The notes under the pieces are model-generated. The model worked only from the letters and a program-made list of their open reading frames with translations, did not search any database and was not told the origin of the DNA. From Minwuia thermotolerans (lineage in GTDB: Bacteria > Pseudomonadota > Alphaproteobacteria > Minwuiales > Minwuiaceae): 64,000 bases of DNA. The DNA lies in assembly GCF_002924445.1 (NCBI RefSeq), contig NZ_PIGG01000037.1, forward strand, positions 1-64,000. The letters are read 5' to 3'. This document shows positions 22,501 to 30,680 of the stretch, piece after piece. Every line of letters starts with the position of its first letter. The stretch's first letter is position 1. A program made the translations under genes and the position numbers.

Positions 22501-22880
22501 CCCGCGCCGAACATGGCGGCGCCGGCATAGGGCGCCACCACCATCAGGGCGATCATGGCCACCATGGCGATGGGATTGGAGCCGCCCTCGCTATCGGCCG
22601 GCGGCGGCGGCGTGACGTAGAGCACGTCGCCGGCGAGGAAGCGGACGGTCTCCCACTCGTTCTCGCCCGTCAGCGGGTGAGAACGCAGCAGCGCCGAAGC
22701 GCCCTTCCAGCAGAGCGGCCGGGCCGGGGCTGCGTCGTCCAGCAGCATCAGCGCTGTCGCCGCCGTGATCCCGGTCGGCAGCTGGCGCACCTCCGCGCCC
22801 AGCAGCGGCCGGAGCGGATCCTTCGCGATCACCACGCGGACGCCGTTCGCCGGCAGGGGGCCTGTCAGAAGCGGGTTCAC
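19554..22880 (-). CDS. TipJ-family tail tip / host specificity protein
   Basis: Central tail-tip protein of 1108 residues related to lambda gpJ. A hydrophobic region near 105-155 (MVAMIALMVVAPYAGAAMF) precedes a Pro-rich linker and the large baseplate-like core. The C-terminal third contains fibronectin type III modules (PSAPTGLSAAAIDKNTGSVS, then YYVRMAAHDGTLTG). The start is a GTG whose GTGA overlaps the NlpC/P60 gene stop. The fibre gene begins 13 bases after it. Confidence 0.9.
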   Translation of the reverse strand: MNPLLTGPLPANGVRVVIAKDPLRPLLGAEVRQLPTGITAATALMLLDDAAPARPLCWKGASALLRSHPLTGENEWETVRFLAGDVLYVTPPPPADSEGGSNPIAMVAMIALMVVAPYAGAAMFGAGTLGAAVATAVISVAGGFLINALFPPSAPAAPPPLPGPGEAFRATLSGQIVRAGERIPELHGTVRFAPKWIAPPYGEFADNEHLVFALYSLGRDKVRLDRLEFEDTVIWTEADGVTTAGGALEIEIVEPGDPVTLFPAAVTSSSEPAGTKLRAENELEGGETTDDLFLGPFAACPAGQVADRIGVDIEWPGALFKTVSNRIRQTTVTWRVEAREIDDNGDPVEGASFELLGAESFTAGTTTPQRLSKLYAVDRGRYEVRVRRTNNTVGTSAASDRTVWSGLKGFVPSDQVFDDETVLAIRFKGTAATAQSRTLFATATGIHEYWDAGAEEWVEGPTAAIEAAARHIAQDDRQAGLADHRVDLATLQALAETWAARGDTFNHLFTGDATPWEELTAVLRAGRAQPIRIGADLTFWRDEPQPIPVAAFAPHDIVRGSLQIRRLHVTSEDANAARVLFTDAAGVERDVIAALDGIAPDRVADVRFTGIDNFPQAWREGVTEAAAHRFRRLFVTFSALKRGRFLRRGQKIALAHYRPAWGQSAMATGLSPDGRTLTLDEPFALDAEGGDHVIGLVAPDGELWGPVKATVGAHERTLVIDAADLAAYLAEPAQGRDYHANPKDWIALKRDGRKPTRAMFGKADQVWRELLILDTEPRPDGTVAIAAVVDDARVHTAETDTAQPEEVAAAGLGANSSSPVWLDVKIALRDLGDAREMTLVGPSAPGAVLYRARFRADGGDYAELTPSAAPELKGIVPDVDDTLVVEYWAEGPGGEGTRIVRNISDQVTPPDAVDAASFALTELSNGDLDWTWDTVAGAASYDVEFLGGAAADSLSLKRTEIAAAGAASWTADEQAADGGPFRTARIRVRSVGSGGVANPAADTYANPAPSAPTGLSAAAIDKNTGSVSCDPVGDADVQGYVVAFATSPFGPGGGSKKTGAGPSITLTGLYGGNTYYVRMAAHDGTLTGLNWTGQTSFLTPALNPGEGP

Positions 22881-23362
22881 GGCTTCGCCTCCGCAGCCGG
22901 GCGGCAGGCCTCGATCGAGGTCCAGCTGCGCGCGCGTGCCGTCGACCAGGGCTCCAGCACCACGCCGTCGAAGCGGGCGCAGTGCAGCAGCCCCGTCGCG
23001 CCCTGGCCCAGCGCCGTCCAGGTGCCGACATGACAGAACGCGCCCCGGCGGAAGACGACGACGTCGCCATGGCGCCAGCCGGCGGTGGTGGCGAGCCGCG
23101 CCGCTTCCTCGCCCTCGGCGCGGGTCACCACCGGCCAGGCGGCGTCCAGCTCGGCGTCGGCGATGGCCTGGCGGAGCGCGGCGGCCGAGACGAGGTCGCC
23201 ATAGTCGGCAAGGCTGACGGGCAGTTCGCGGCCCATCATCCCGCGCTGGACGAAGGCGGTGAAGCTGCCGCAGTCGAAGGCGTCGGGCCCGGCTGCGCCG
23301 CGTTCCCAGGGCAGCCCGATCAGCGGCCGGACGAAGCGAATGGAGTCCGAACGGTTCAGCAT
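22877..23362 (-). CDS. NlpC/P60-type tail tip peptidase
   Basis: Cysteine peptidase of 161 residues carried at the tail tip, probably to open peptidoglycan during DNA entry. The catalytic Cys is in FDCGSFTAFVQ (about residue 31) and the catalytic His in FCHVGTW (about residue 110). The position just before TipJ is typical (lambda gpK-like). Confidence 0.87.
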   Translation of the reverse strand: MLNRSDSIRFVRPLIGLPWERGAAGPDAFDCGSFTAFVQRGMMGRELPVSLADYGDLVSAAALRQAIADAELDAAWPVVTRAEGEEAARLATTAGWRHGDVVVFRRGAFCHVGTWTALGQGATGLLHCARFDGVVLEPWSTARARSWTSIEACRPAAEAKP

Positions 23363-23366
23363 CCCC

Positions 23367-23897
23367 TCAGCCCCCGATCAGCGGGTGGCTGGAGCGGGTG
23401 TAGATCAACCCCGCGGCCCGCTCCCAGTTGAACATGCCGGCGCGCGCCCGGACGGCGCGGTCGGTGGCGAGGCTCTCGCGGATCTCCAGGCCCTCGACGA
23501 TGGCGGCCGGGCCGGTGAGGTCGGTCGAGAGATACGAGCGGACGGTGAGCTCGACGGCGGCGTCGGAGGCGAGCGTCAGGTCGAGCACCCGCTCCAGCGC
23601 GGCGTTGGCGTTCATCGCCTCCAGCTCGATCTCGGGGCTGCGGTCGCGCTTGGTCGCCGGCCAGGTCAGCTGGAAGCCCGAGCGCTGGAAGGTCACGGTC
23701 TCGCCCGGGTTCGCGGGCGCCGTCGCCTCCAGGGTCAGCTGGTGGCCGACGCGGTCGTTGACCACGCGTACCGGCTCGCTCAGCGCCGGGTGGCGGAACT
23801 CCAGGGTGACCAGCTCCACCTCGCCGGCCGGCAGCGAGGCCTCGTGCTCGCGGATCGCCAGGCTGGCGCGCTCGGCGTCTGTCAGGAAGGCCGGCAT
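23367..23897 (-). CDS. DUF1833-like minor tail protein
   Basis: The 176 residues begin MPAFLTDAERASLAIREHEA. The segment VELVTLEFRHPALSEPVRVV resembles the DUF1833 family, which occurs between tape measure and tip genes in siphophage and Mu-like tails. The start overlaps the preceding stop by one base. Its exact role at the tail tip is unknown. Confidence 0.7.
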   Translation of the reverse strand: MPAFLTDAERASLAIREHEASLPAGEVELVTLEFRHPALSEPVRVVNDRVGHQLTLEATAPANPGETVTFQRSGFQLTWPATKRDRSPEIELEAMNANAALERVLDLTLASDAAVELTVRSYLSTDLTGPAAIVEGLEIRESLATDRAVRARAGMFNWERAAGLIYTRSSHPLIGG

Positions 23898-24391
23898 CAG
23901 GCCACCGCCGCCGGGTAATCGCTGTGCACCAGCTCGGCCAGATCGGCCAGCGCCTGGATGCCGGCCGCGCCCATGACCTCGGCGATCTGCATCGCCGCCA
24001 GCACGTCGGCCTCGGGCGTCGGCAGGTCGAGGATCTCGATCTGGACGGCGGCGATCCAGCGGTCGCCGTCCGGCTGGCCGGCGCGCCAGGGCTCGACGGC
24101 CATGCGGCACTCGGTCTCGACATAGGCCTCGCCCGTCCAGACCGGCATCAGGAAGGTCCGGGCGCCGCGGCCGAGATTGAGCCGCCACCAGCCCTTCAGG
24201 ATCTCGAACTGGCGCAGCGTGGTCTCGATCTCGACCTGGTAGCGGGCCGGCGAGACCGTGAAGAGCGATTCCCGGTCGGTCCAGCCCTGGTCCATCTCGA
24301 CCGCGTTGAACGAGGTCATGGGCTGCAGCTGCAGCGGTTCGCGGAACGGCGTGTAGGGCACGCCGGCCGGCCATGTCACCGGGGCGCTCAC
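23897..24391 (-). CDS. Minor tail protein
   Basis: The 164 residues start at a GTG overlapping the tape-measure stop (GTGA). A central YQVEIETTLRQFEILKGWW motif is followed by GARTFLMPVW. Such proteins sit between tape measure and DUF1833 genes in related tails, probably as distal tail components (lambda gpM-like). No enzymatic motif is seen. Confidence 0.65.
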   Translation of the reverse strand: MSAPVTWPAGVPYTPFREPLQLQPMTSFNAVEMDQGWTDRESLFTVSPARYQVEIETTLRQFEILKGWWRLNLGRGARTFLMPVWTGEAYVETECRMAVEPWRAGQPDGDRWIAAVQIEILDLPTPEADVLAAMQIAEVMGAAGIQALADLAELVHSDYPAAVA

Positions 24392-27279
24392 GGGTTGGCC
24401 CTCGGCCGGGGCAGGCTCATGGGCAGGCCGCCGTCGCGCATGGCGGCGAAGACCGGGCCCTGGCCGGAGCGGAGGTCGGCAGCGATGTCGCCGGAGACGT
24501 CGTCCTTCAGGCGCCGCAGGAAGTCGATGCGCAGCCCGCCGTCAGGCGTGCGGCTGGCCTTCGCCTCGGCCTCGCCCCCCAGGTGATTGTGGATCTCGAC
24601 GTTCATGCCGCCGCCGGCGACCTCGGCCCGGCCGGACGAGACCGCCGCCATGGCGCGCAGGCTCTCGGCCAGGCCGGAGATGGTCCGCGCCGTCGCCGCC
24701 TGCTGCGCCTCGGTCAGCACCCGCTCACCTTCCAGCAGCACTGCCGGCACCTCGCGCGGGCCGAGGCCCGCGGCGGCCGTGCCCTCGTGATAGCGCGGCG
24801 CGGTGCGGAACAGCGCCGCCGGCAGCGTCCGCGGCGCCTGGCCGTCGCGGCCGGCGACGCCGCCCTCGTGCAGCGGCGTCACCCCGGTGACCGAGCCCAG
24901 CGACCCACCCGCGCCGGGCCCGAAGGACGGCGCGAACAGGCTGCCGAAGATCTGCCCCAGCTCGCCCAGCCCCTGTTGCAGGATCGGGCTGATCGACATC
25001 TGGAAGGCCAGCCGCGCCAGCTCGGCGACGGCGAAATCGACGAAGTCGGAGAGCGAGGCCTTGCCCTGCACCAGGCGCACGAAGAAGTCCTCGGCGGAGC
25101 GGGTGGCGCGGTCGAACAGGTCCTCGGAGACCGCGGCCCAGTCGCCCTGGACGGCCTCCGCCTCGGCCATGGCGCGCTCGATGCCGGCGGCCCAGTCGGT
25201 GCGCCGGTCGAGATCCTCGCGATAGGCCTCGGCCAGCATCCCCTCATGGATGCGCTCGACGTCGGCGGCGAACTCGGCATAGCCGGCCGCGGTCTCGTCC
25301 AGCCCGGCCAGGGCCTCGTCCCGCCACCGGTCGGCGGCGGCCGCGGCGCGCTCAAAGCTCGGCGCCAGCTGGTCGAGCCGCTGGGAGATGTCGTCGGTGG
25401 TCTGCTCGTGCAGCCGGGCGGTCTCCTCGGCCGCGCGGGCGGCCTCGCGGGTCGCCTTGGCATGATCGCGCTCGGCCTGCTGCGCCAGCAGCAGCTCCGA
25501 GACCAGCGCCTCCAGCTCCAGGGCCTGGCGGCGCGTGACCTCGATCTTCGCGTCGGCCGCCTGCTCGACGATGCGGGCTGTCTGCTGCTCGGCCTCGATG
25601 TCGATCGCGGTCAGCCGCTCGAAGTCCGGCGAGACCTGGCGGGCGCGGCGCAGACGCTCGATCGCCGCCAGCTCGGCCTCGGCGTCCGCGATCGCGTCGG
25701 CGAAGGGGTTCTTCTTCGGCGCGCGCCCCGGCGGGTCGTCGTCACCGCTGCCGGCCTTCGTCTCCGCCGACTTCAGCCGCTCAATCTCGGCGCGGGTGGC
25801 GGCGATGCTGCTCTGGAGCTGTTCCAGCTCGGCGCGGGCGTGGTCGATGTCCTCACTATCACCCTGGCGCTGGTGACTTTGGACGAGGCCAAGCGCCAGG
25901 TTGTTGGGCTGGCTCCGCTGCAGCAGCTGCCGTTCTTCTTCCCGGGCCTGCAGGTCGGCGGCCAGGCTGTCGAGCTCCGCCGTGAGCGCCTGCTCCCGAA
26001 GACGCTGTCCCTGCAGGCGGAGTTCCGCCGTCTCCAGCGCCGCCGCGCGGCTGTTGTCGGTCAGCCGGCCGAGGGCGCGGGCCTGTCGCTCGATGGCCTC
26101 GGTCGCGGTGTCCGTGTCGCCGCCGAGGTCAATCATCGACGCGGCGGCTGTTGCGGCCACGCCGGCGACCAGGCCGATTGGGTTCGACCGCATGGCGACG
26201 TTGAGGCCGCGCATGGCGATCGCCGCGCCGCCGGTCGCGGCGGCGAAGCCGGCCGTGGCGATCCGCGCGGTGGCGTAGCCGGCGGCGAGCGCCGCGATCG
26301 TCTCCAGGTTGCGCGCCGCGAAAACGGTGATGTCGCCGATCGCGGAGGCGACGGTGGAGAGCCCGTCGACCACGGCCGGATCCCGCAGGACGACGGCGAG
26401 TTCCTGCGCCGATTCGGTGACCGCGTCGAGGAAGCCGCCCTCGGCCAGCGCCACCTCCAGGTCGAAGATCGTCGTGCCGAAGCGGTTGAAGGCCGCGCGC
26501 GCCGATTCGGCGGCTCCGGTCACGCCATCGGCGAATTCGGCCCGCAGCTGGCGGGCGAAGCGCGGGATGAAGTCGTCGGAAAAGAGTTCGCCCTGCTCCA
26601 GCATATCCGAAAGCGCCTGTGTCGAGACGCCCATGGCCCTGGCGGCGACCTGGAAGGCGCCCGGCAGGACTTCGCCCAGCTGGCCGCGCAGCTCCTCGGC
26701 TGAGACCTTGCCCTTGGAGATCACCTGCTGGATCGCCAGCAGGGCGCGCTCGGTCTCGTTCGACGACCGGCCCAGCACGGCCATGGCCTCGGAGACGGCG
26801 GTGAAGATCTCGCGGGTCTGGCCGGCGTCGATCGCCGTGCCCCGGGTCGCGGCCGCCAGCGCCGTGAAACTCTCGATCGCCGGCCGGAGCGAGAGGCCGA
26901 GGCGGTCGGCCTCGGCGCGCACGAAGGCCATGGCGTCGGCGCCGGCCTCCGCCGAGCCGGTGGCGACCGCCAGTGCGTTCGTCATGGATTCGACGGCGAC
27001 GCCGGTCTCGGCGATCGAGCGGGCAACGCGCAGCGCGCCGAAGGCGGCCAGGGCGGCGACCACGCCGCGGACCGCGCGCTCCAGCTCGACGCCGGAGCGG
27101 GCCATGCGTTGCTGCTCGGCCGCAGCCGAGCGGGTGGCGCGCTCGAAGCCGCGTTGGGCCTCGGCGGCGCGGTCGGTGGAGCGGTCCAGCCGCTCCAGCC
27201 CGGCCTCGGCCTCGCGGGTGGCGCCGGTGAAACCGGCATCCCGGGCGGTGAGCGTCAGGCCGACGCGGTACTCGGTCAT
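24388..27279 (-). CDS. Tail tape measure protein
   Basis: The 963 residues set tail length and probably exit first at infection. The N-terminal tape-measure domain (MTEYRVGLTLTARDAGF, long amphipathic helices) is followed by a hydrophobic section (about 310-390), a long Ala/Glu/Arg coiled coil (about 400-700), and a C-terminal region with GMNVEIHNHLGG. It is the largest tail gene after TipJ and follows the frameshifted chaperone gene at an ATGA overlap. The short length agrees with a modest siphovirus-like tail. Confidence 0.9.
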   Translation of the reverse strand: MTEYRVGLTLTARDAGFTGATREAEAGLERLDRSTDRAAEAQRGFERATRSAAAEQQRMARSGVELERAVRGVVAALAAFGALRVARSIAETGVAVESMTNALAVATGSAEAGADAMAFVRAEADRLGLSLRPAIESFTALAAATRGTAIDAGQTREIFTAVSEAMAVLGRSSNETERALLAIQQVISKGKVSAEELRGQLGEVLPGAFQVAARAMGVSTQALSDMLEQGELFSDDFIPRFARQLRAEFADGVTGAAESARAAFNRFGTTIFDLEVALAEGGFLDAVTESAQELAVVLRDPAVVDGLSTVASAIGDITVFAARNLETIAALAAGYATARIATAGFAAATGGAAIAMRGLNVAMRSNPIGLVAGVAATAAASMIDLGGDTDTATEAIERQARALGRLTDNSRAAALETAELRLQGQRLREQALTAELDSLAADLQAREEERQLLQRSQPNNLALGLVQSHQRQGDSEDIDHARAELEQLQSSIAATRAEIERLKSAETKAGSGDDDPPGRAPKKNPFADAIADAEAELAAIERLRRARQVSPDFERLTAIDIEAEQQTARIVEQAADAKIEVTRRQALELEALVSELLLAQQAERDHAKATREAARAAEETARLHEQTTDDISQRLDQLAPSFERAAAAADRWRDEALAGLDETAAGYAEFAADVERIHEGMLAEAYREDLDRRTDWAAGIERAMAEAEAVQGDWAAVSEDLFDRATRSAEDFFVRLVQGKASLSDFVDFAVAELARLAFQMSISPILQQGLGELGQIFGSLFAPSFGPGAGGSLGSVTGVTPLHEGGVAGRDGQAPRTLPAALFRTAPRYHEGTAAAGLGPREVPAVLLEGERVLTEAQQAATARTISGLAESLRAMAAVSSGRAEVAGGGMNVEIHNHLGGEAEAKASRTPDGGLRIDFLRRLKDDVSGDIAADLRSGQGPVFAAMRDGGLPMSLPRPRANP

Positions 27280-28003
27280 CCGCTACCTCCCGCCGCTTCG
27301 GCGAAGACGGAAACCGCGCCCGCCTCCAGCGCGCGGAGATCGCCGAACCGCGCCGCCGTCATCTCGATGCCGGCCATGCGCGCCGCCGCCTCGACCGCCG
27401 CGTAGTCCAGGGCGGCGGGACGGGAGAGCGGCACGAAGCCGGCGCCGGCGGGAATGAGCTGCATGAGCTGCCGCCACTGGCCCTGGACCAGGGCGAAGAG
27501 CTCGATCGCCGGGCCGGCCGAGGCCGGCAGGACCAGCAGTCCCGCCGCCATCTCGGGGCGCCGCCGCCGCAGGCGCTCCAGCTGGTCCTCGCTCAGGCCC
27601 CATCGCTCGGCCTGGCGGATCGCCGAGGAGCTGCGCCGCGCCCGGCCGCCGGCGAAGCGCCGGCCGAGCTCGCGGAGTTTTTTCTGGCGTACTCCCGGCC
27701 CGACAGCGCCTGCCAGTAGGCCAGTACCGCCGCCTGGACGGCGGGGATGTGGCGCAGGAACTGCGCCTTGGCCGTGTCCGAGAACTCGATATCGGCGCCG
27801 TCCGCGTCGCGGACCTCGGTCCAGCCGACCAGCACCCGGCCGAGAAAGGCGGCGTTGGATTCCTTCGCCAGCGGCTCGGCCTCGTCGACCGGCAGCCGCT
27901 CGAAGACGGCGGTGAACTCCTGGAAGGCCATGGTGCCGTCCGCCTGGGGGGCGGGCACGGCGACGGGCCACGAGAACGTCTCGCGCTCGGAAAGGGTGAA
28001 CAG
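27276..28003 (-). CDS. Tail assembly chaperone, long form made by -1 frameshift
   Basis: Lambda G/GT-type product. Reading starts with the short chaperone frame at 28003 and slips back one base at the A-AAA-AAC heptamer (27683-27677). It then continues in the frame that ends at 27276. The fusion would be 242 residues, with the second half reading LRELGRRFAGGRARRSSSA onward. The downstream frame has no good start of its own, is strongly gene-like, and its stop overlaps the tape-measure ATG. The long form is expected at low level to hold the tape measure and recruit tail tube subunits. Confidence 0.8.
27593..28003 (-). CDS. Tail assembly chaperone, short form (gpG-like), probable CTG start
   Basis: The frame after the tail-tube stop reads FTLSERETFSWPVAVPAPQ before the first GTG or ATG, which is the usual N-terminus of this chaperone family. 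A perfect AGGAGG (28014-28009) sits five bases before an in-frame CTG at 28003, and no ATG, GTG or TTG lies upstream of that point. I therefore place the start at CTG, giving 136 residues. Otherwise translation begins at GTG 27958 or ATG 27931. The short form should be the major product. Confidence 0.72.
   Translation of the reverse strand: MFTLSERETFSWPVAVPAPQADGTMAFQEFTAVFERLPVDEAEPLAKESNAAFLGRVLVGWTEVRDADGADIEFSDTAKAQFLRHIPAVQAAVLAYWQALSGREYARKNSASSAGASPAAGRGAAPRRSARPSDGA
27677..27683 (-). other. Programmed -1 ribosomal frameshift site (A AAA AAC)
   Basis: The heptamer sits in the correct phase (AGA AAA AAC in the zero frame), and the -1 frame then reads CTC CGC GAG. It is the canonical X-XXY-YYZ slippery sequence of lambdoid tail chaperone genes, located between the tail tube and tape measure. 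Confidence 0.85.
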
Positions 28004-28012
28004 CGGAGCCTC

Positions 28013-28948
28013 CTACTTCGTGGTGATGGTGATCTCGTCGTCGCCCGACGAGGGCGTGATCTGCAGGTCCAGCGGCATTGCCAGTACGCCGTCGCGGTCG
28101 GTGAACTGGCCCGTCTTGATCTGCACCGCCGGCATGGTGATCTCGACGATGTCGCCGCCGCTGGCGCCGTGGGTGATGACGATCGCCTGCGTCCCGGCGG
28201 CCGCGGCCTCCTCGACCAGGTTCTTGGTCCCGATCGTCGGCAGGTCGAGGCTGATCCGCCCGGACATCCGCCGGCGGTTGATGCGCACGCCGCGATGGCC
28301 CGCCATGTCGTCGAAGCTGGGCCGGCGGCCGCAGTCGATCGAGAACTCGGAGACGCGCATGGCCTCGCCGCCGATGGTGATCGTGGTCTCGACCGCGCCC
28401 ACCGGCAGGCCCTCTGCGAAGGCGGGCAGCGAGCCGGAGATCTGCGCCGCCGCGGCGATTGCCTGGCGCAGGCCCAGCATCTGGAAGTTGATCCGCGGCA
28501 CCTGGCCGGCGCGGCCCTCGATCACCGCGTTGCCGCGCGCGCCGAGCAGGCGGCCGTCGACGCCGTCGATGTTGGGATGGATCGTGACCGAGCCGTAGTC
28601 AGCCGAGACCGGCTGGAAGTCGACCTTGGTGTCGGCGGTTACCGTCTGGGCGAAGCCGCAGGCCAGCAGCAGCGCCGCCCAGTGGGGCACGGTATCGAGC
28701 GCGGCGTCGTCGCCGCCGGCGGCGAGCTCGACGGAAAGGCCGAGGGTGGCGTGCGGCGCGCCGACGAACTGCTTCTTGGCGCCGGCACGGCCGTCGACCA
28801 GCTCCCGGTCGCCGTAACTCGCCGCCAGCGGGTTCCACTGTGGGCTGCCGACGCAGAGCACGGCGTCGCCGATCGCCGGCGTCGGGTCCGTGCCCTCGGT
28901 CACCTCGGTCTTCGCCAGGATCAGGTACTCGTCGTAATCATAGGGCAC
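28013..28948 (-). CDS. Major tail tube protein
   Basis: The 311 residues begin (GTG start) MPYDYDEYLILAKTEVTEGT, with PTPAIGDAVLCVG as in phage tail tube proteins, a two-domain beta-sandwich pattern, and position before the chaperones. It polymerises into the tail tube. The gene is the first of the tail-tube/chaperone/tape-measure set. Confidence 0.83.
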   Translation of the reverse strand: MPYDYDEYLILAKTEVTEGTDPTPAIGDAVLCVGSPQWNPLAASYGDRELVDGRAGAKKQFVGAPHATLGLSVELAAGGDDAALDTVPHWAALLLACGFAQTVTADTKVDFQPVSADYGSVTIHPNIDGVDGRLLGARGNAVIEGRAGQVPRINFQMLGLRQAIAAAAQISGSLPAFAEGLPVGAVETTITIGGEAMRVSEFSIDCGRRPSFDDMAGHRGVRINRRRMSGRISLDLPTIGTKNLVEEAAAAGTQAIVITHGASGGDIVEITMPAVQIKTGQFTDRDGVLAMPLDLQITPSSGDDEITITTK

Positions 28949-28951
28949 GGC

Positions 28952-29146
28952 TCAGTCCTCCTTGGGCGCCGCGGCCGGCTTCGGCCGGGGCGCGGGTTCG
29001 GTCATCGGCCGGGGCGCGGGTTCGGCCATGATCCGGTGGGCGGGATCGGCGGGCGGCGCGGTGCGGCTGCCCTTCACCAGGCGCGCCGGCTTGTCGTCGG
29101 CCTCGCGGCGGTAGATGCCGCCGCGGCGGCGGGTGGTCTCGGTCAT
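28952..29146 (-). CDS. Small Pro/Arg-rich phage protein
   Basis: The 64 residues show a tandem repeat (MAEPAPRP then MTEPAPRP) and a basic N-terminus with GGIYRREADDKPARL. The start overlaps the stop of the terminator-like gene and the stop lies three bases before the tail tube start region. The family is not recognised. The repeat is encoded by near-identical DNA copies, so repeat number may vary. Confidence 0.6.
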   Translation of the reverse strand: MTETTRRRGGIYRREADDKPARLVKGSRTAPPADPAHRIMAEPAPRPMTEPAPRPKPAAAPKED

Positions 29147-29574
29147 GACGTCACCTCGCGGGTCTCGACGCCGTCGAAGCGGAAGGCGTCCTCGAAGATC
29201 AGGATGCGGTCGGTCAGCTCGGCCAGGCGGCCGGAGACGGGGATCGGATTGTTGCGCCCGGCCGGGTGGCGGAAGGCGACCAGGGCGCCGATCAGCCCGT
29301 CGCGGAGATCGGCCAGCTCGTCATTCCCGGCCGCGCCGGTGCCGCCGGCGACGTTGCGCACCACCGAGACGGCCGAGAACGCGTAGGTGATTCGCTGGCG
29401 CAGCTTCGGGCCGGTCTCGCGGCCGCCGGTCCGGGTCTCGCCGGTGGGCACGATGAACAGCGCCGGCAGGCGGGGCGCGTTCTCCAGCACCTCGCCCAGC
29501 TCCGCGGCGCCGCCGATGTCGAGATAGCCGAGGCCGACGGCCTTCAGGTGATCGATGACGGGCTGGATCTTCAT
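29143..29574 (-). CDS. Tail terminator / gp37-like protein
   Basis: The 143 residues start MKIQPVIDHLKAVGLGYLDI, with LPALFIVPTGETRTGG in the middle. Size, fold pattern and position (after the gpG-like gene, before the tail tube) fit tail terminator proteins of Mu-like siphophages. No catalytic motif is seen. Confidence 0.65.
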   Translation of the reverse strand: MKIQPVIDHLKAVGLGYLDIGGAAELGEVLENAPRLPALFIVPTGETRTGGRETGPKLRQRITYAFSAVSVVRNVAGGTGAAGNDELADLRDGLIGALVAFRHPAGRNNPIPVSGRLAELTDRILIFEDAFRFDGVETREVTS

Positions 29575-30089
29575 GCCCCCGCTCCCGAGCTGGGCCCGCC
29601 GCCCGCGGCGGCGTCGAGGCGGCGGACGACGATGCCTTCGATGTCCTCCTGAAGCGCCGTTGAAAGGCCGATGAAGGGCCTGGCGGGGATCGTCACCTCG
29701 CGCTTGCGCACCCAGGCGCCGCCGATGCGGAAGACGAGGCCTTTCTTCGTCTTCGCGCGGATCTGGCCGCCGGTCTGGTGGATCGCGGCGTAGACCAGGT
29801 TGGTGCCGACCGAGGCCGTATCGGCGGTCGCCGAACTCGTGATCGAGCGCCGCAGCCGGCCGGCGTCGGTCAGGGTCCGGCCGCCTTCGGCGCGGGCGCG
29901 GAGCGACGGCTTCCAGGGCCGTCCGTCCGGCGCGGTCTCCGTGTCGAAGTGCCCAACGGTGTGGCTCTCCATCTGCCCCGCGATCGAACGCATGATCGGC
30001 GTGAGATCCTCGCCGGCCTGGCGGAGCCGCCGGAGCCCGCCCCGGGCGCGCTCGAAGCCGTCGACATCGATGGTGAGCTGCAGCGCCAT
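29571..30089 (-). CDS. Phage virion morphogenesis protein (Mu gpG-like)
   Basis: The 172 residues carry the family pattern IAGQMESHTVGHFDTETAPD and WKPSLRARAEGGRTLTDAGR, followed by LRRSI and VYAAIHQTGG. Mu gpG acts in head-tail joining or tail assembly. In Mu the gene sits next to F. Here it has moved downstream of the capsid genes, as in other alphaproteobacterial Mu-like phages. Confidence 0.85.
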   Translation of the reverse strand: MALQLTIDVDGFERARGGLRRLRQAGEDLTPIMRSIAGQMESHTVGHFDTETAPDGRPWKPSLRARAEGGRTLTDAGRLRRSITSSATADTASVGTNLVYAAIHQTGGQIRAKTKKGLVFRIGGAWVRKREVTIPARPFIGLSTALQEDIEGIVVRRLDAAAGGGPSSGAGA

Positions 30090-30514
30090 CAGAGGCCCTT
30101 CAGGCTCTGCCGCGAGAAGGTCCGGCCCGGGCTGGTGAACTCGGGCGCGCCCTCGGAGGCCGCGGCGCTGTCGCCGGCGTCGTCGTCGCCCAGGCTGAGA
30201 AGCCCGCGGGCCACCTGCTGCAGACCCTTCACCGCGGCCTCGTGCCGGGTGCGCACGGTCTCGGGGACGCTGTGGACGTGCAGGTAGTAGCGGGCCATGT
30301 CGGCCGCCCAGGCGGTCAGCTGCGCCGGCGGGTCGGCCAGCGGCAGCGTGTAGCGCTTGACCAGGTAGCCGTTGATCTCCGCCTCGGCCGTGGCGATGGC
30401 GCTGTCCAGGACGCTGTCGACGATGGCGCCGGCCTGGCCGTCGCGGTCGGTCAGCTGCTCCAGTTCCCGGGCCCCGAAGCGGGCGGTCATGTCGGCCTTG
30501 GTGGTGTAGCTCAT
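30089..30514 (-). CDS. DUF1320 head-tail connector protein (Mu gp36-like)
   Basis: The 141 residues begin MSYTTKADMTARFGARELEQ and contain AIATAEAEINGYLVKRYTLP, the hallmark of the gp36/DUF1320 connector. It overlaps the gpG-like gene by one base. About 166 bases upstream of it hold no clear gene, only GC hairpins. Confidence 0.87.
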   Translation of the reverse strand: MSYTTKADMTARFGARELEQLTDRDGQAGAIVDSVLDSAIATAEAEINGYLVKRYTLPLADPPAQLTAWAADMARYYLHVHSVPETVRTRHEAAVKGLQQVARGLLSLGDDDAGDSAAASEGAPEFTSPGRTFSRQSLKGL

Positions 30515-30680
30515 GGCTCGGCCCCGGTGAGAAAAAGGTGGCCGTCTCTCCGGCCTGTCACGCCCATGCCTCAGACGTCGCAGCCGGCGTCCGCCCGCCG
30601 GCGGGCCTACTCACCCGCTCCACGCGCCAGCCCGGCCGGCGCGCTTCAGCACGAGCTTTCGCTCGGGATCTCCTCGGGCG

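Noticed and set aside
30515-30680. A small gene between the gp36-like and gp35-like genes
   Set aside because: Open frames there are short, lack ribosome-binding sites and have no consistent third-position bias. Only GC-rich hairpins are seen.
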